From the NCBI GenBank assembly GCA_001510575.1, contig LNGK01000004.1, positions 2,039,988 through 2,103,987 on the forward strand: a DNA stretch of 64,000 bases, written 5' to 3'. Shown one piece after another: positions 33,268 to 46,415 of the stretch. Source of the DNA: Knoxdaviesia capensis. Lineage: Eukaryota; Ascomycota; Sordariomycetes; Microascales; Gondwanamycetaceae. The stretch's first letter is position 1. Every line of letters begins with the position of its first letter. The notes under the pieces are model-generated. The model had not been told where the DNA came from. It ran no database searches and was given only the letters and a program-made list of their open reading frames with translations. Both the position numbers and the translations under genes were made by a program.

Positions 33268-34896
33268 GGCGGTAACAATCACAGCAGCAGAAACGGAGGG
33301 AAGAAATTAAAAGAATGTGGTTTGGAAGGAATTCAACCGGGGAGAATTCGGACTCGTATGTCTCGGGAGGGGAGGAATCAAGCGCCTATCGAAAGCGTGT
33401 CTCTTGCTTGTGGGAGATAGAGAGAGAGCGGAAGAAGCCAGAGCCTGGGAGGGGGTTTCGGAGGCAGGTGTGATGGTTTTTTGCGCCTGTCGAGCTGGGA
33501 ACGAACGAATTGTCTCTCCAGACACGAAAAAGTGACTGGTAGAACTGTCGACACAAGGAGAACTTGATAGCCCGAGAAAAGAGAAGATGTCCTTACCTCT
33601 GGAGCATCGCTGGGTGAGGCGAGTTGGGGTGGAGAGGAAAGGAAGAGGAGAGAAGGAGGAGGGACGGAGACGACGAGGAAGTGGGTGAAGCCATGATTAA
33701 TAGGGTGAAAGAAGAAAAAGACATACCCACTCCCGGTATCGAAGGGACCCACGGCGTGGGAGCGGAAAGTCCAGCATGGGCTTTCCAAGAAATCCTAAGG
33801 AATGAACGGCGGGGACAGGGCCTTCACACCAAGGGACGATGGGGGAACAGACTCGTTGGAAGAGGACCAGGAAGGTGGTTGTGCGCCCCTCAAGGACGAG
33901 TAAGTGACAAGACTGAAGGGCCAGTTGAACAAGGTGAGGTGTGTGTGTGTGTTTGTACAGTATGTGTGAGGGAGATCCCTTCCACGGCACACACACCCGG
34001 CCTTGTTGGAAGGGAACAGCGAAATCGGGGGCTCGGGAGAGGAGGATGCAATATAACTACACCCCCCGGTGGAAGTGGCCACCCCACGCCCTCTGTCAGC
34101 GTCTTCGTCTTCGCGCTTGTTCCATCAAGGTCAGCATCCATTTGATGCTAGGGCCCCTACAGTACACAGAATTAAACTGGACTGGGCTGTTGGATCTCTA
34201 GCTGTCAATCCGCCTCAGTCTATATGTGTGGACTTTATACACGAACACAATATGATCACAATACATAATCCAGTACTATACAAGATACGGGGCTGTCGTC
34301 GTGTGCCCGGGTTCGCGAACGAGCTGCTAGAACCAACAGAAGCCAGACAAGCCAAACGACACAGCAAAAACGCAGGAAAACAGGATTCCATCCCTTCTCT
34401 GCTCTTCTGGAGATATTAAGACACAGGGGGGTGTATAAATTGGTGACGAAGGGAACCAGGATCATCCCGATGGCAAAGGGCTTGTTCCTAGAGAAACACA
34501 CCAGAGCCAAGAGGGGAGGAGAGAAGAAAGCCCGGCCAGGGGTCTTGACTCTTTTCTTTTTCCTTTTTTGCGTTTCGCATTCCTCCTCCTCCTCCCGGTT
34601 TTTATTATTTTTTTGCTCTCTCTTCTCTGTTTACTGATGGATGGTGGCTTGCGTGAGACAGCCTAGTTTGAATATTATAGAAATAAAATAAAATAAAATG
34701 AAATAAATCACCAATTGAATCCAACAGCACGGGATGGAAAGTCAAACGTGTAAGAAGGAGAACTTGTGTTCGCTAGGAAATAAAGCAGAACAAAAATGAG
34801 AACAAATCGCGGCACGGATTGAGCTTTTGATTGCACACTCTCTCGTTTGCAGCGTGGAATTTCGCGTCAATCGAATCGAATGACTCGGATACACGC

Positions 34897-34900
<4 letters not shown>

Positions 34901-34947
<47 letters not shown>
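34901..34947 (+). repeat. (GA)n microsatellite
   Basis: An uninterrupted 47-bp GA dinucleotide repeat. Confidence 0.95.
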
Positions 34948-34950
<3 letters not shown>

Positions 34951-36854
34951 CAGAGACCGAGAGCGATCTTCGGGGGGGTGGATCACCACAGTGTGCCACT
35001 TCTATTGGCTGTTCCACTTCCTTTCCCCTTCAACTTCCTTGCAATCTCTCTTCTCTCTTTATCTCGATTCCAAAGGCCTTAAACCTATTGCGATCAGCAC
35101 GTGGCAGCGCACACAGAGAACATCACACACACAGGGCCCTGCCACAACCAGGTTGTTTGAGCGAAAGGTGAAGGGAAATTGCACCTTACGTATGTCGTCA
35201 GTTTAGGCTGTGTTGAGTGTGTGCAATGCCTGCCTGCCTCGCACACCCACTAAACGGTGTTTGGCAAGGTGTGCTGACTTCTGTGCGCTGGATCGGTGAA
35301 GAGAAACGGAACCTGCCTAGATCAGCTTCTCCGGTTGCTCTTGGGACTGGAATGCCGTTCTCTGGGTAGTCTCGTATTCTGCACCCTACTGTAGAGCTTA
35401 TACTAGTGTCTCGCATAGCACCAGATATCTCTGTTTCTCAGCATCGAGAGTTCCCCATACTACAGTACTACAGTATACTGTACAGCATCAGAGACTAAGT
35501 CTCACCAGGATAATCACGATGTGAAAATGGTGGGTTGCGATGAGCGGGCCAGGAAATTGGGGATCCCAAAATATGGGACGTCCCTCTTCTTTCCGTTAAC
35601 GCATAATTCCAGGAACACGACTATGTATCGCGCGTCCCACGCTGCGCCGAAGCCCGCTTTTTCAACTCTCTTGCACTCTAACGCTGTGAAGGGCGGATAC
35701 ACGTGCACAAACTCAGTGGTTGTATGCAAGATAGCTGCTGTAAGTTTCCCGTTTACTTGCCGACGGCCGTCACTCTGCTGTACCGTGTCCTCCTCTAGCA
35801 GATATGCAGTAACTCGTACACTACACCACCCCAACGGCCTCTTTTTTTTTTTTGCACATTGCTTCTCGCCGCCAATTCTTGGTTCACGGTTCTTGGTATT
35901 CTGTTGAAGTGTGGCTGTCTCACTTCTTGGCGTTGTGTGTGTACCTGCATATCACAGTTCATTGTGGATGCCGCCCAAGTTCTTTTGGCCGGGGGAACCT
36001 CCAACATGCAATACCACTGTGTATAAGGTAAGTCCACCCAAAGAAACCCAGCGAGTCGCACTTTCTGAGAAGGTGGGAAAGTCTGGCAACCCCAAATCGG
36101 CAGACTGGCTGGCTCAGCTTGGAAGGTGGACAAGCTCGGGATCTGCACGGGTTTTCCTTTCATGCTGCGTGTCCACAACCACATCTGTGAATATACCCTG
36201 TCTTTTTTATGCTTGTTGGAGAGGGACACAGCACGGGTTCTGTGTTTTTGGTTTTTTTGTTCTTTCACCTCCCACGACTCCAACGCTTGGTGGCTTGGGG
36301 TTTGGAGATCGTCGATGGAGAGTCACGACATGCGTTCTCGGGAATGAAGGACGGATACAAAGTCAAACAGAAATGTCCTGCTTGCCGGATATTGGGGAAC
36401 TATTTGCATTGGTATACAGTGTGTCTCTTGCCTCTTCTGTAGCGTTCCGCGCATCTCGGCTTTCTCCCCGCAGTGTTTGAAGGGCCAGGAAGGACTGTTG
36501 ATCGAGGGCGTTGGGAATATATCGATCACTCAATCAGCATGCTTGCAGAGATATCATCCAAACACCTGGACTGCACCTGAACACAATCAACGATCAACAA
36601 GAACCAGGTTCCAGAGTGGCCGAATGCTCCACGACGGCAAACCTCTCAAAAAAAGCCAGTGGATGGGCTCCCGAGACACACAGAGCCGGTGTGTGCACTG
36701 CAAACGCCAGGTGGCAGCTTGCATCCTCTAGGTGACTCAGGCCCTGGAAGCATGCCAGAGGCCGGCGAGAACCGAACTGGCATGCCACTTGCAGCAAGAT
36801 CGTCCCAGGGAAATCCCCTATTTCGCCATGAGAGGAGGGGGCGGCACTTTAAAA

Positions 36855-36898
36855 TACAGTACTATACTGTACAGTACTATACAGTACTATACAGTACT
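36855..36898 (+). repeat. Tandem ACAGTACTAT decamers
   Basis: Four near-identical units with internal self-complementarity (TACTGTACAGTA). Related words occur at 35460-35485 and as ACAGT pentamers at 45126-45160. Confidence 0.8.
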
Positions 36899-37215
36899 CA
36901 TCCACGAACAGCGTTATCAAAGAACATACCCTAAAAGCCACCGAGCAAGCGCCTTCCCAAAAGCGCAGGCCGTTTCTCTGTTCTTTTTTTAAACTCGCTC
37001 TTTCTCTCTGTGATTTTCCCTCGATCGGGAACCGATCCACCCCAGAGAATTATCGGCCAATGACGGCCCTGGTCCACGGGCACGGGTCCCGAAAAAAAGA
37101 GAAGAGAAATGAAAGGAAGGCGCCGCGCTTGAGAGATGAAAATGAGGAAGTAGCACCCCAATGGGCCAAGAATCTGAGAGGTCAATAAATCGAGCTTAGC
37201 CTGGCAAGCTAACAT

Positions 37216-37302
37216 GCTTTTTCTTTCTTTTTTTCTTTTTCTTCTTTCTTTTTTTTTTTCTTTTTCTTTTCTTTTTCTTTTTTCTTTTTTCTTCTTTTTT
37301 TA
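37216..37302 (+). repeat. T/C homopyrimidine tract
   Basis: About 85 bp of almost pure T with scattered C. Confidence 0.85.
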
Positions 37303-37391
37303 ATGGATCCGCAGCCAATCGAAAGGCCCTGCTAGAAAAATTCTGAACCCTAAGCCGATCCGGGGCCCCCGCGGAATTCACTTGTACGTAC

Positions 37392-37858
37392 CTGGATTGT
37401 GCTTCCACCACCATATCCAGCAGGGTTCATCTGCCACTGACTCTGACTTCCGACCGTGACACCCAGGTCTTGGAGAACGGGCTTGAGTTTATCCAGGATC
37501 GGTATTTTTTGGCTCTCAAGCCTATTTTCGTCGTCCTCCAGCCAGCTCGACGGCCCCCCAGTGATCACTACCACGAGGAAACCCCCAACTTGAGACAGCC
37601 GAACCACCAGAATGACAGCCAGCCCAACACGCACTGATCGCCGGAAACATGGGCATTCACATCCCGGCCGAACATACCGAAGCTGTGGAATGGCACTAGA
37701 GATGAATAACAGACATCTCCAGATCGGCATCGACTCCGGCCACTGACAGCTGCGAGTCTCATTGCTTCTGGGGTCCTCTCAAGTCTGAGCTCGTTCCCTC
37801 CTCGGCTGGCCAATCCAACAAACGCTTTCGGCTCGTCGCCAACATAATGCGGCATCAA
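37392..37858 (-). pseudogene. Possible decayed exon(s) of unknown gene
   Basis: Reading the minus strand, 37858-37580 is open with G/C-biased third positions (contains HVSGDQCVLGWLSFWWFG), then stops at a TAG. A second frame remains open from 37730 to 37392 (WQMNPAGYGGGSTIQ) and ends exactly at a strong donor, GTACGT at 37391. The frame change with no intron between suggests a frameshifted relic. I do not recognise a family. It may also be chance. Confidence 0.25.
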
Positions 37859-38073
37859 AATCCGTGAGGCTGGTCAACACCTCCGTCGCCAAAGCCGTAT
37901 GGTGCAGTAGCTTCTCCCCCATCGTGCATGTTTTGTTACAGCTGCATAACCGGCTGTGTGAATGCACACCCGTCCCTATCGCCTCGCCAGATCGAGCTTC
38001 CTGGTGATGATATACAGAATGGAACTTGAAAGAAAGGGGGGGAAAAAAAGAGAGGGAAAAAAGGAAAAAAGGG

Positions 38074-38092
38074 AAAAAAAAAAAAAAAAAAA
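38074..38092 (+). repeat. Poly-A run (A19) in an A/G-rich tract
   Basis: A homopolymer at the end of a purine-rich stretch beginning near 38026. It could be a retrotransposed 3' end, but no target-site duplication or body is visible. Confidence 0.8.
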
Positions 38093-39354
38093 CCCTGTCT
38101 CCGTTGCCCGGCTTGCTGCGTAGCGGTGTAGACAAACCTCCACTCATTGGCCTCTGACTGCGTGATATCGCCCACTGAACCTAAATGCCATTTCACCTCT
38201 GCCTCCCAGCCTAGCCATTGGCCGTCCTGGCCCCAGGCTCGCGTTATCTCGTCGGTTGCTGTATCTGCATTCTTGTTGCCCTGTCGGTTGCGTAGCCGGG
38301 CAGAGGAAGAGCACAGAGAATCTGTATCACGCACACCAAGTGTCGAAGAATGTGTCCGGATTCAACATAGGTCGGGTGGAGCCCGCATCGTGCATGTTGA
38401 CGTTGATATCAGACCCCAGTGGTGCCAAGGCTGTGTGGGATCTGACATGTTCTTCGCCCTCGGTCTTAGTCACCGGGACAGATAGGTACTGTGCTGCTGC
38501 GACTTACAGGCGACAGGCAAATACACGACGGCCACGGGCTTTCTGGCGGGAATGCACGATGTGGGCTGCATTTGGCCTCACTCAAGCGCGGTCCTTCATT
38601 GCCGAATTGCGGAAGGCGTCGCTTTCCTACTCGTCGGGTCCGGTTTTGTGGTTTTTCCTGGCTGTGCCATTGGAGCCGGCGACAACGCACCAGGACCCTT
38701 CAAAGACCACGATGCAGCACGTCTGATCCACCCAGCTGGGCGCAAAAAATGGACTCGTCCAGAAGAACCACGCCATCTCTCCCAGCCCTTTTTTTTGGGT
38801 TTGGTAACCTTTCAATAGTTTCGCTCCTCGATGCAAGTGTCGTTCATGTGGATGGCTCGTTTTAGTGGTTTTCCATGCTCAATTGGGAAGCGGATTTCAA
38901 GAAGATGGGGGGGCACTGGCAAGAAGACTCTTCGGGCATACCAGTACATGACGCCCGGCATATATCGCAAATTCAAAGCTGAGGCCGACTGCCAGGTTAA
39001 ATGACAGCGCCGGGTGCTACCAAATGTCTCACGAGAATCCGGCATCTCCGGATATCTGTGGGTGTGCTGTGAAATCCGCGGTCCTTTGGGCCCATTCAGG
39101 AATGAGTCGGCCTCTTAACAGAGTGATTACGGGTGGTAGTGAAGGCGCGTGTTTCTCGGGCACGCTGCACTGGCTGAAAGAGGGCATCACATGCACGTAT
39201 GTAGATCACAGCACGACATGGGGATTCCAGAGGAAGAAAAGTATCACACCCAGGGCTATGATATGTTTCATTGAGTACGTGTAAGTGAATGAATGCATGC
39301 AGTGCCGAAAAAAAAGTATCAGAGTCGAAGAAAAGTCACAAAAGAAAATGCTGT

Positions 39355-39454
39355 TGACAAGAGTGGGACTTGAACCCACGAGGATTGCTCCACCAGGAAA
39401 TTGGTGTTAAGAGTAGCCTTAACCTGGCGCCATAACCAACTCGGCCATCTTGCC
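39355..39454 (-). tRNA. tRNA-Leu (AAG) with intron
   Basis: The minus strand folds as a class II tRNA. Acceptor arms GGCAAGA/TCTTGTC pair with one G-U and are followed by discriminator A. The A box is TGGCCGAGTTGG and the T arm GTGGG-TTCAAGT-CCCAC. The anticodon stem is CCAGG/CCTGG, and the loop TT-AAG-G is interrupted after position 37 by an 18-nt intron (ctactcttaacaccaatt). A long variable arm (GGAGCAATCC) fits leucine. A TTTT terminator follows at 39345-39349. Confidence 0.93.
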
Positions 39455-40300
39455 AATAACACGTGGCAGGGTTTGTAATTGATACCTATATCGTACACAC
39501 TTAGCACTCCATACGCACATCAGCGCTACGCCACCACCAAAGTTATCGATATTACCAGTCGATGGCCCTAAAGCGACTCCAGCAAATGGCCGATTCATTC
39601 TATCCAGACGGCAAACAAACGAGGTCAAGTTTGTACAAGCTGCCAGTAGCACAAGCCGGTCCTGGAACCGCAACACACCCGTATAAGACACCCGATGGAA
39701 GCTGAGCTGCATGCACGAGACAAAAGAAATCAACGAGAACAAGAAACAATATATCCCGATTCGTTTGCGGTCTCAACACCCCAGAGAGATTGGTTCGGTT
39801 AGTCGGAGGGAACAAAATCAAAACAAAGCAAGAGTCTCATACGCACAATATCAGCCCAGCTTGGGGTTCAACTTGACGAGGGGCGGTCCAACACTCAGCC
39901 AGGGAGATTATAGTCTGTAAGGAAGGGCAATTTTTGAGCCAGGGAAATATCTGAGGGCTACCCGTCTATCGGACGAAGACTTGATGGGAATCGGCTTCGC
40001 GGCTGGCCAAACTATTGTGGTTCGGTCTCACAGTATGGGATATCTGCTCCTGATCTCAGTCAGGATCCCGTTGTCGTGCGTGCCCTTGAGGAAATTATTT
40101 TCGGTGGAAATTTCAATTTATTTATCTCTGGATGCTCCCGAATTCGCATTCTACAAGGGACTGCTTACAGCATTGACTTGGCAGATCTTGGTGAACCAAC
40201 ACGTGGCGGCGTCGAAAGAGTAAGATTAGAGGAACTGATTCCACATCTTCGCCGTGGTCTTGGTCCTCAAGGACAAGAAGTGGTTCCTCTGAGCGGTCAA

Positions 40301-40443
40301 CAAGCCCAAGATGCAGACATTGTCACCCTTAGTAACTCGACACCAGAATCTCGACGGCCAAATCAAACCCTACCTCAAAAGCATCACACAATTCCGTCGA
40401 TATCACACACCTTACGTGGACACAGTTGGCTTGCAAAGGTCGG
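40301..40443 (+). pseudogene. Possible relic exon
   Basis: An open stretch reading MQTLSPLVTRHQNLDG and SITQFRRYHTPYVDTVGLQRS ends precisely at GTATGT. It vaguely resembles the propeptide-to-core junction of M28E aminopeptidases (short region before the core), but upstream stops and the lack of any metal-binding motif downstream mean it would be dead. Weak evidence only. Confidence 0.15.
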
Positions 40444-41454
40444 TATGTAAGTAGCTCACTCGTAGATCAACGAACGGTCCAACGTCGACTACCTAGATGC
40501 CGTTTACAGTGATGGATACCATGGCACTTGGCATGGGACCCTCGAGCCTGTTTGAATGCACATTATGTCCTCGGAACGCGGTATGTCCCATGATGGCGAA
40601 AAGGTTCCTGCGGGCTGTGTCCGGCGAGCACGTTGGAATTTCAGCTCGATCACATCGTCGATGTAGGTGTGTCGTCAATCGTAGGCAGGTTTCAGGCCTG
40701 GTTAGTTCACGATCCAGAGCGCCTGCATGCAGAGCGCCTGCAAAATTGGTTGTACTGCGGAAGTAACCTGGTTGAAACTTCAGCTCTTGTTGCCGGCATT
40801 GCGATCGGTGAGTATGGGAAGAACATATCCTCATAGTTCAGATTGTACCCCATGACTCGTTCCTAACTCGGGTCTCGTTTGCGGGCTTGCGAAGGTGTGT
40901 TGATTGATTTGGGGTGCTAGGCTGCTCCAACTAAGACCCCCGTGTCTGGCAGCCGACGACGGAGTGCTCGCTCGAACTTCAAGGGTCTTCGAGGTCCAAG
41001 CTCGGGTGTCCTCTTCCTCCCCCTTCCCTCTTTGTTCTTTTGGCTTATTCCCGTCAGCTATAACCACTTTGGAGTAGCCGCTGATCGTTTTTCCCGTCAC
41101 CTGAAAACAAAAGCAAGTTGGAGAAGGTTTCCTTCTCCTCTAGCTAGTGATCGAAGGCGGACGAGGGGGCCGGGACGCTAGAAAGGTGTCTTGGGGGCCT
41201 GGCAACAGCACGGCTTTCGTGCTGTAGGGGTATCGGATAAGCTATTATAGCCCTGGCATTCGCGCACTTGGACCCTGGAACCCCTGCGGAGTGGCTGGGA
41301 GCGCTCTTCACTTACACGGCTTCTATCTTCGATCTTTTCGGTGACGCTCCAGCAGGCTTCGTTCGCTTGAACGGACTCTTACAAGCCTAATTCCGGTGTT
41401 CATACGTGCTGAACTACTGTCTCAGGTGTTCCTTCGGTCCATATATATAGACAG

Positions 41455-41466
41455 ACCCTAACCCTA
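41455..41466 (-). repeat. Interstitial telomere-like repeat
   Basis: ACCCTAACCCTA, two units of the complement of TTAGGG. Confidence 0.6.
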
Positions 41467-44400
41467 TCCCGGTATGTAAATCATGGCGTTGAGGGAGCCA
41501 GCTGCAGGCACCTATTTTTCAGCCAATTGATTGAAAGATGGCGTGCATAGATGGTTAGCTACTTGCATTTAGCAATGTCTCAGTAGCCACATTGTAAAAG
41601 CACCTACAGCAGGCGGTCTGCGTTCTAGGTCTGCAAAGAGTGATGAGCCCAGTTACAACTATCCGTTGCATATTTTTCTGTTTCTAATGGTGAGAGGTGA
41701 ACATATAGGGCGTGTCTCAGCGTGCAGAAAGCAGCTAATGACTAATGGTTAGGAAGTTCACAGTGTACGAGCCTCGGTAGACTTTATGATTCCAGGTCTC
41801 CTGGACTCGACAGCCAGGACACGATGAAGAAGGCGGAATAGTAGACTATTGGGCCATATAACCAGTGCGCTGATATTGGATGCATGGGCGGGATGTTGCC
41901 AGCCCTGGATTAGGGGAGCTGACGCAAATGGCCTTGTCCGCCCTCCCTCGATCGACTGATCATATCTCTTAGAGGTCTCACCTGAGATCCAAGATCAATG
42001 TGTATTTTTTTCATTACATCACAAACGCGTTCCAGAGGCCACGGGATCGGCACGCGAGCAGCCACAACCTGGGCCCAATTTCAAGAAGGATGCAGCCGTC
42101 GGGATCTCGTGGCCGATGATCGGCCGTGATAGGTTAGATGGCGAGAGAGCCAGAAGGTCCAAGATCAGAAACGTAAACTGTCCAAGTAGCGTACGAAACT
42201 GCAGATGTCATGGTATCTCTCTCTGATAGCCACCGATACAGGCAACGTCTGATCTCTATTGTAATCTCAGCCCCCAAACGGGTGTTATCTATTGTCTTTC
42301 CAATGAGAGTTCCCTGCTTAGTAGAGAATATCCTGTCACCATTGCTTGGGCAATGCCTGCCGCCCTCGGACTCTTGCTTTTTCTTCTCCACCACAGTATT
42401 AGTTTACAAACGTAGACTATTTGCGAACTTGGTGTCTAAGGGGAGGCAGCGGCCATATAATGGGCAGACCAGTTCCAAGCTAATGCCAAATGGGTCGCTG
42501 AGGAAGCCAGAAGCCCACTACAAGCTGTGGCTAGGACACCCCGGGACAAAACAGCCTCCAGAGCCGTCCTTTGCCCAAGCAGATTCTGGGATAGCGTGCA
42601 AATCGCAACCACCTGGGCGTGTTAGTGGCCGGTAGATCGGGGCTCTGAAAACCAGGCTATTCTCGTAGGAGTAAAGTGAAAATGCCTAGCTATCCTCGTC
42701 AAAGCAGAAAATTCTCTTCCCTCGGGAACCCATGGTCGTTACGTAAAACAAGCCGTGGTCTCACCAGCGAAAGCTGAAAGAGGGCAAGCTGGGAATTGGC
42801 AAGCCAAAAAAAAAAAAAAAGATCTGATAAGAAAAAACTATCACCATCAGCATCACCAAGTTTTCCGTTCTGTTTCTGCGCCAGCCTCTTCCCCGTGCGC
42901 AATAAAATCCCTCCAAGCCGCTGGTGTACCAGGAAGGAAAACTCTGCCACCCTAGTGCGCCAATTTCCCTGAAAACAGCGGCCACATGCAGACTACAGCC
43001 GTGCAACGTTTCCCGCTGGTCATAGTGAGTGAAAATTTTCGTTTCCGTTTGGGGTGTTTCCGGGTTTATCTGCTTGGTGTCTTGGGTTTGGAGAGAGCTC
43101 CGATTGTCTCGGCTCGGCCGGTTGATGTGGTTGCATGTCGGTGTGTCTGGCGATTGACTTGTTCAACATGGCCGCCCGTGTAAGTCGAACGTGCTTGAAC
43201 CGTTTGCCGCGTTTGAAAACGGTGGTCGTCTGAGAACCGCTTGGTTTGTCTAGTGGGCTGACTCTTCTCCTTGCATGCACTCATCTATGCTGGTATGACT
43301 GAATTCTTCACAATCTAGACATTTCCGCGAAGGAATGCTAGACCTATAGTATAGGCACGTTTTACATATGACGGAGACTGTACGAGAAAACGCCGCCAAC
43401 ATTTGATACCAAACTTGGTGTGTGCAAATAGTTGGTGGCTTGTCCCACTGGAACTTCAGGTGGAACACGCCGGCTTCACTCGCGTCCCTGAATTGGGCTT
43501 TGGGTTCCTGACTACGGCGTTGGCGGACCCATCGGCATCCACACAAGGAGACTATCATTCTGGGGACTGAGGTGGATGTTTTTTTTCTTCGGGAATATCC
43601 TGTTCCCATGCGAGAATGTTGCATGCAAGCGGGGCGCCTCAAACGCGGTGACCGAAGACAGCCAGAGACGCGCCGTCTTTGTGAGCTCTATCATCATACT
43701 CCGTCTTGGCAAGTCTCACGGCTCCCACTGACATCTCGGGGGTATGTTCTCACGGCCAAGTCTTCGCATTCGGGATGGCGGGAGAACACTCCGTGGACGG
43801 GGGACAACACCATTGATGCGTGTGGAAATTTGCTGCTGGCCGAAATGGAGTCGCGTCATGGGTCCACTACGGTCATCCCCAGGATCACCACATGTTGTCA
43901 GACCAGGCTGCCGTTGGGTTGAGTCCCTCGGGGTCCGATACAACGTGAGACGACGACGGACATTCTTCTCTTCATCTCGGCCCAGGGCCCCCGGGGTCAT
44001 CGCCACAACCCCAACCGGGCCAACCCTAACAGCGACCCCGCCGAGCCACAGGAACGTGTCTGGGCCGGATCAAGCTGGAGAAGAGATGACTTTCCTTCTT
44101 TAATTGCCGGATTGTCATGTTGGATCCGCTTTGTTGCGGAATGCGGAAGTTGTCTGAGGTCTGGCCATCTTCCTCCAGCTAGGCCGGGGATAAGTGTTGA
44201 CGGCCAAACAGGGCATGGCGTGAAGATTTCGGAGTTTCAGGAACAGCAACAAGACCTCATTCCTGGATAGGAATCTGCGCGTTCGGAAAGTCTGGAGCTC
44301 GAGAAGAAAAAACCCGGCGTCCGACGGAGTAATGTGGTCTTACTGTGTTCCAGGGTTTCACTTACTTAGTGAAAAGCCCCATTAACAGCATCCAATATAA

Positions 44401-45125
44401 GGAGACTAGCAATATCTGTGTGGAGCAGTGCTTTCTGGGCTGTGGGTATATGAGAGAAGTTGGATATGGTGAATTGAATAACGTGTCTCGGCGGCAGGCC
44501 ATGCATTGTTCTGGATAATGCGTCGATGGCGATCAATGGTTCTGCCACAGAAAAGAGGGGTTACCGGGTCATATATTGATAATTATCCCACTCAGTGGAT
44601 GGATGTTAAGATGTTGGAGAGGGGATTTGGTGGGCTTCTGGAAGATCATGCCGGTGGTTAAGACGCCACGGTTGTGCAGAAAGACGAGGGCCGTTGTGAG
44701 ACGGAGACGATGCGAAGCTCCCGACTTCCCACCCGAAGGTCCACGAGCCCAAACCTGTAAGACTCGGACAGGCTGACACAACGGTCCAGAGTAGCAAGGC
44801 CATTATTTTTGACGATGTCGTGTCCAAGCCATTCGACAATCGACCGATACCAATTCGTCCCCCAAAAGGAAGACAAAAGTCAAATGCTTGGGGATTTTCA
44901 AACCCCAGTCCAACGTTGGCACATGAAATGAGATAGGATGAATCCCCACTTGTTTACTCACTCGTCCGGTCGTCCCTGGACTTGGCCAGTTTTCCAAGAT
45001 GGACACCGGTAAGCCCCTCGACTCATGCACCCCGAGAAAACCCCACAAATATTCAATAACTGCGTAAGCTTTTCCCACCAGCAGAAATTATGGGTGGGGT
45101 GCTCCTTGTAACTGGGGGCCTATGT

Positions 45126-45160
45126 ACAGTACAGTACAGTACAGTACAGTACAGTACAGT
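45126..45160 (+). repeat. ACAGT pentamer repeat (7 copies)
   Basis: Seven perfect tandem ACAGT units. Confidence 0.95.
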
Positions 45161-46415
45161 AAGGTGTGCAGGTTTATATTTAGTAAGACTGGCTGTGGTA
45201 ATAACAAGGCCATATAGCGCACATGGGCGTCTTCAGTGTTAGGATTTGCCTGCCTGATTGGGGAACTCGACATGCTGGAGCCCGGAAGATCGGCTCCAAA
45301 CCTGGGAGGAGGAGGAGGAGCCTGAGAGAGCTTCCGGGTATTTGTGTGATCCTTCGCCCGCAGCAGGTCTTGTCCGTAGGCCTGGGGTAACATCACCTGC
45401 TTATTCCCACGAAGTTGTTGACAAGCTACAGCTCCGAAAAGGATGTGGCCAGACTGTGAGGGAGAAAAGCTCGCCGGGAACTAATTTCATCTCCGCCATC
45501 CTTCTCAACTTTCTTTTTGATTAACTATCACACTGCTACCAGTAAGAGACTCCGGAAAATAGAGACTCAGATAGAGAGAGACACCGTCTCGACTCTTATC
45601 TTCTTCGAGTAGCTGAGTATCGGCGATGCAAATCAATCAAAAAGCGGCAGGCGATAAGCCACGGCCAACCGGGCCAGACACGACTTGTCCGTCCTCGGCG
45701 CATAGACTCGACGCCTTGCGACAGACTCCCACACGATAAGCCCTCCTGTTGGCCCTGATGCATGAAGGAATAGTCTAAATAGGATATGCTGTTTTAGCAC
45801 GAAGACCAAGCATCCTGGACTGACGAAATAGTGGAGAGAGAATCAATAGTGGCCAGATCTCTGGTGGGAAATTTGGAAGATAAACTGGGCTCAGCGCAGG
45901 AGTTATCGGAGCTTCGGTGGGTTAGTGTGACTAAAATTAACCAGCAATGGAATCATTCTGTTCGAGATGGTGAACTTTGATCTGGCTTGGGGTTAATCGA
46001 CGGAACTTAGGGTTTGAAAGTCCCACCAGCTGGCGGCAGCTGCTCCAAGCCGACCATATTAAACTCGCCGCAGCGCAACATGAAGCACAGCCGCCGAAGG
46101 AAAATGCAGGTAGAATGCAAAAGTCATTGGAGGCCGCATAAAAGCTCGGGGACAAAAACCACTTGAAGAGGGGGAAGAAAATGCGACGATGAGGGATGTT
46201 TCCTCGGTGGTGACAAAACAAAGTCTCTGTGTACATTAGGCACGAAACGTGTGTTTGGATATCAGAATCCAGCAGTCCAAGACTTTCATCGCGGGGTTTG
46301 ATTTCACCCGTCGTGCACATCGCCGCATTTTATCGCCTTTGTGTTCAGGCACTCCACCTTCACACTCCCGACAGCTGAAGCCCGGGTTGCGCTTAGCAAC
46401 TGACGATTACTCACC

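Larger units (their letters stand above)
33268..39354. other. Gene-poor block upstream of the WSC gene
   Basis: Holds the WSC promoter, a (GA)n microsatellite, pyrimidine and poly-A tracts and a TACAGTACTAT tandem. No intact gene is found. On the minus strand around 37390-38350 coding-like pieces survive (see the separate entry). Confidence 0.45.
39455..46415. other. Gene-poor block, mostly unexplained
   Basis: Seven kilobases without a gene I can support. It contains a telomere-like pair (41455-41466), the ACAGT pentamer repeat and a possible relic exon at 40301-40443. The other open frames lack codon bias. No terminal inverted repeats or transposase motifs were seen. Confidence 0.4.

Noticed and set aside
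38026..38092. Poly-A tract as the end of a LINE/SINE insertion
   Set aside because: No recognisable element body or target-site duplication; simple purine tracts are common here.
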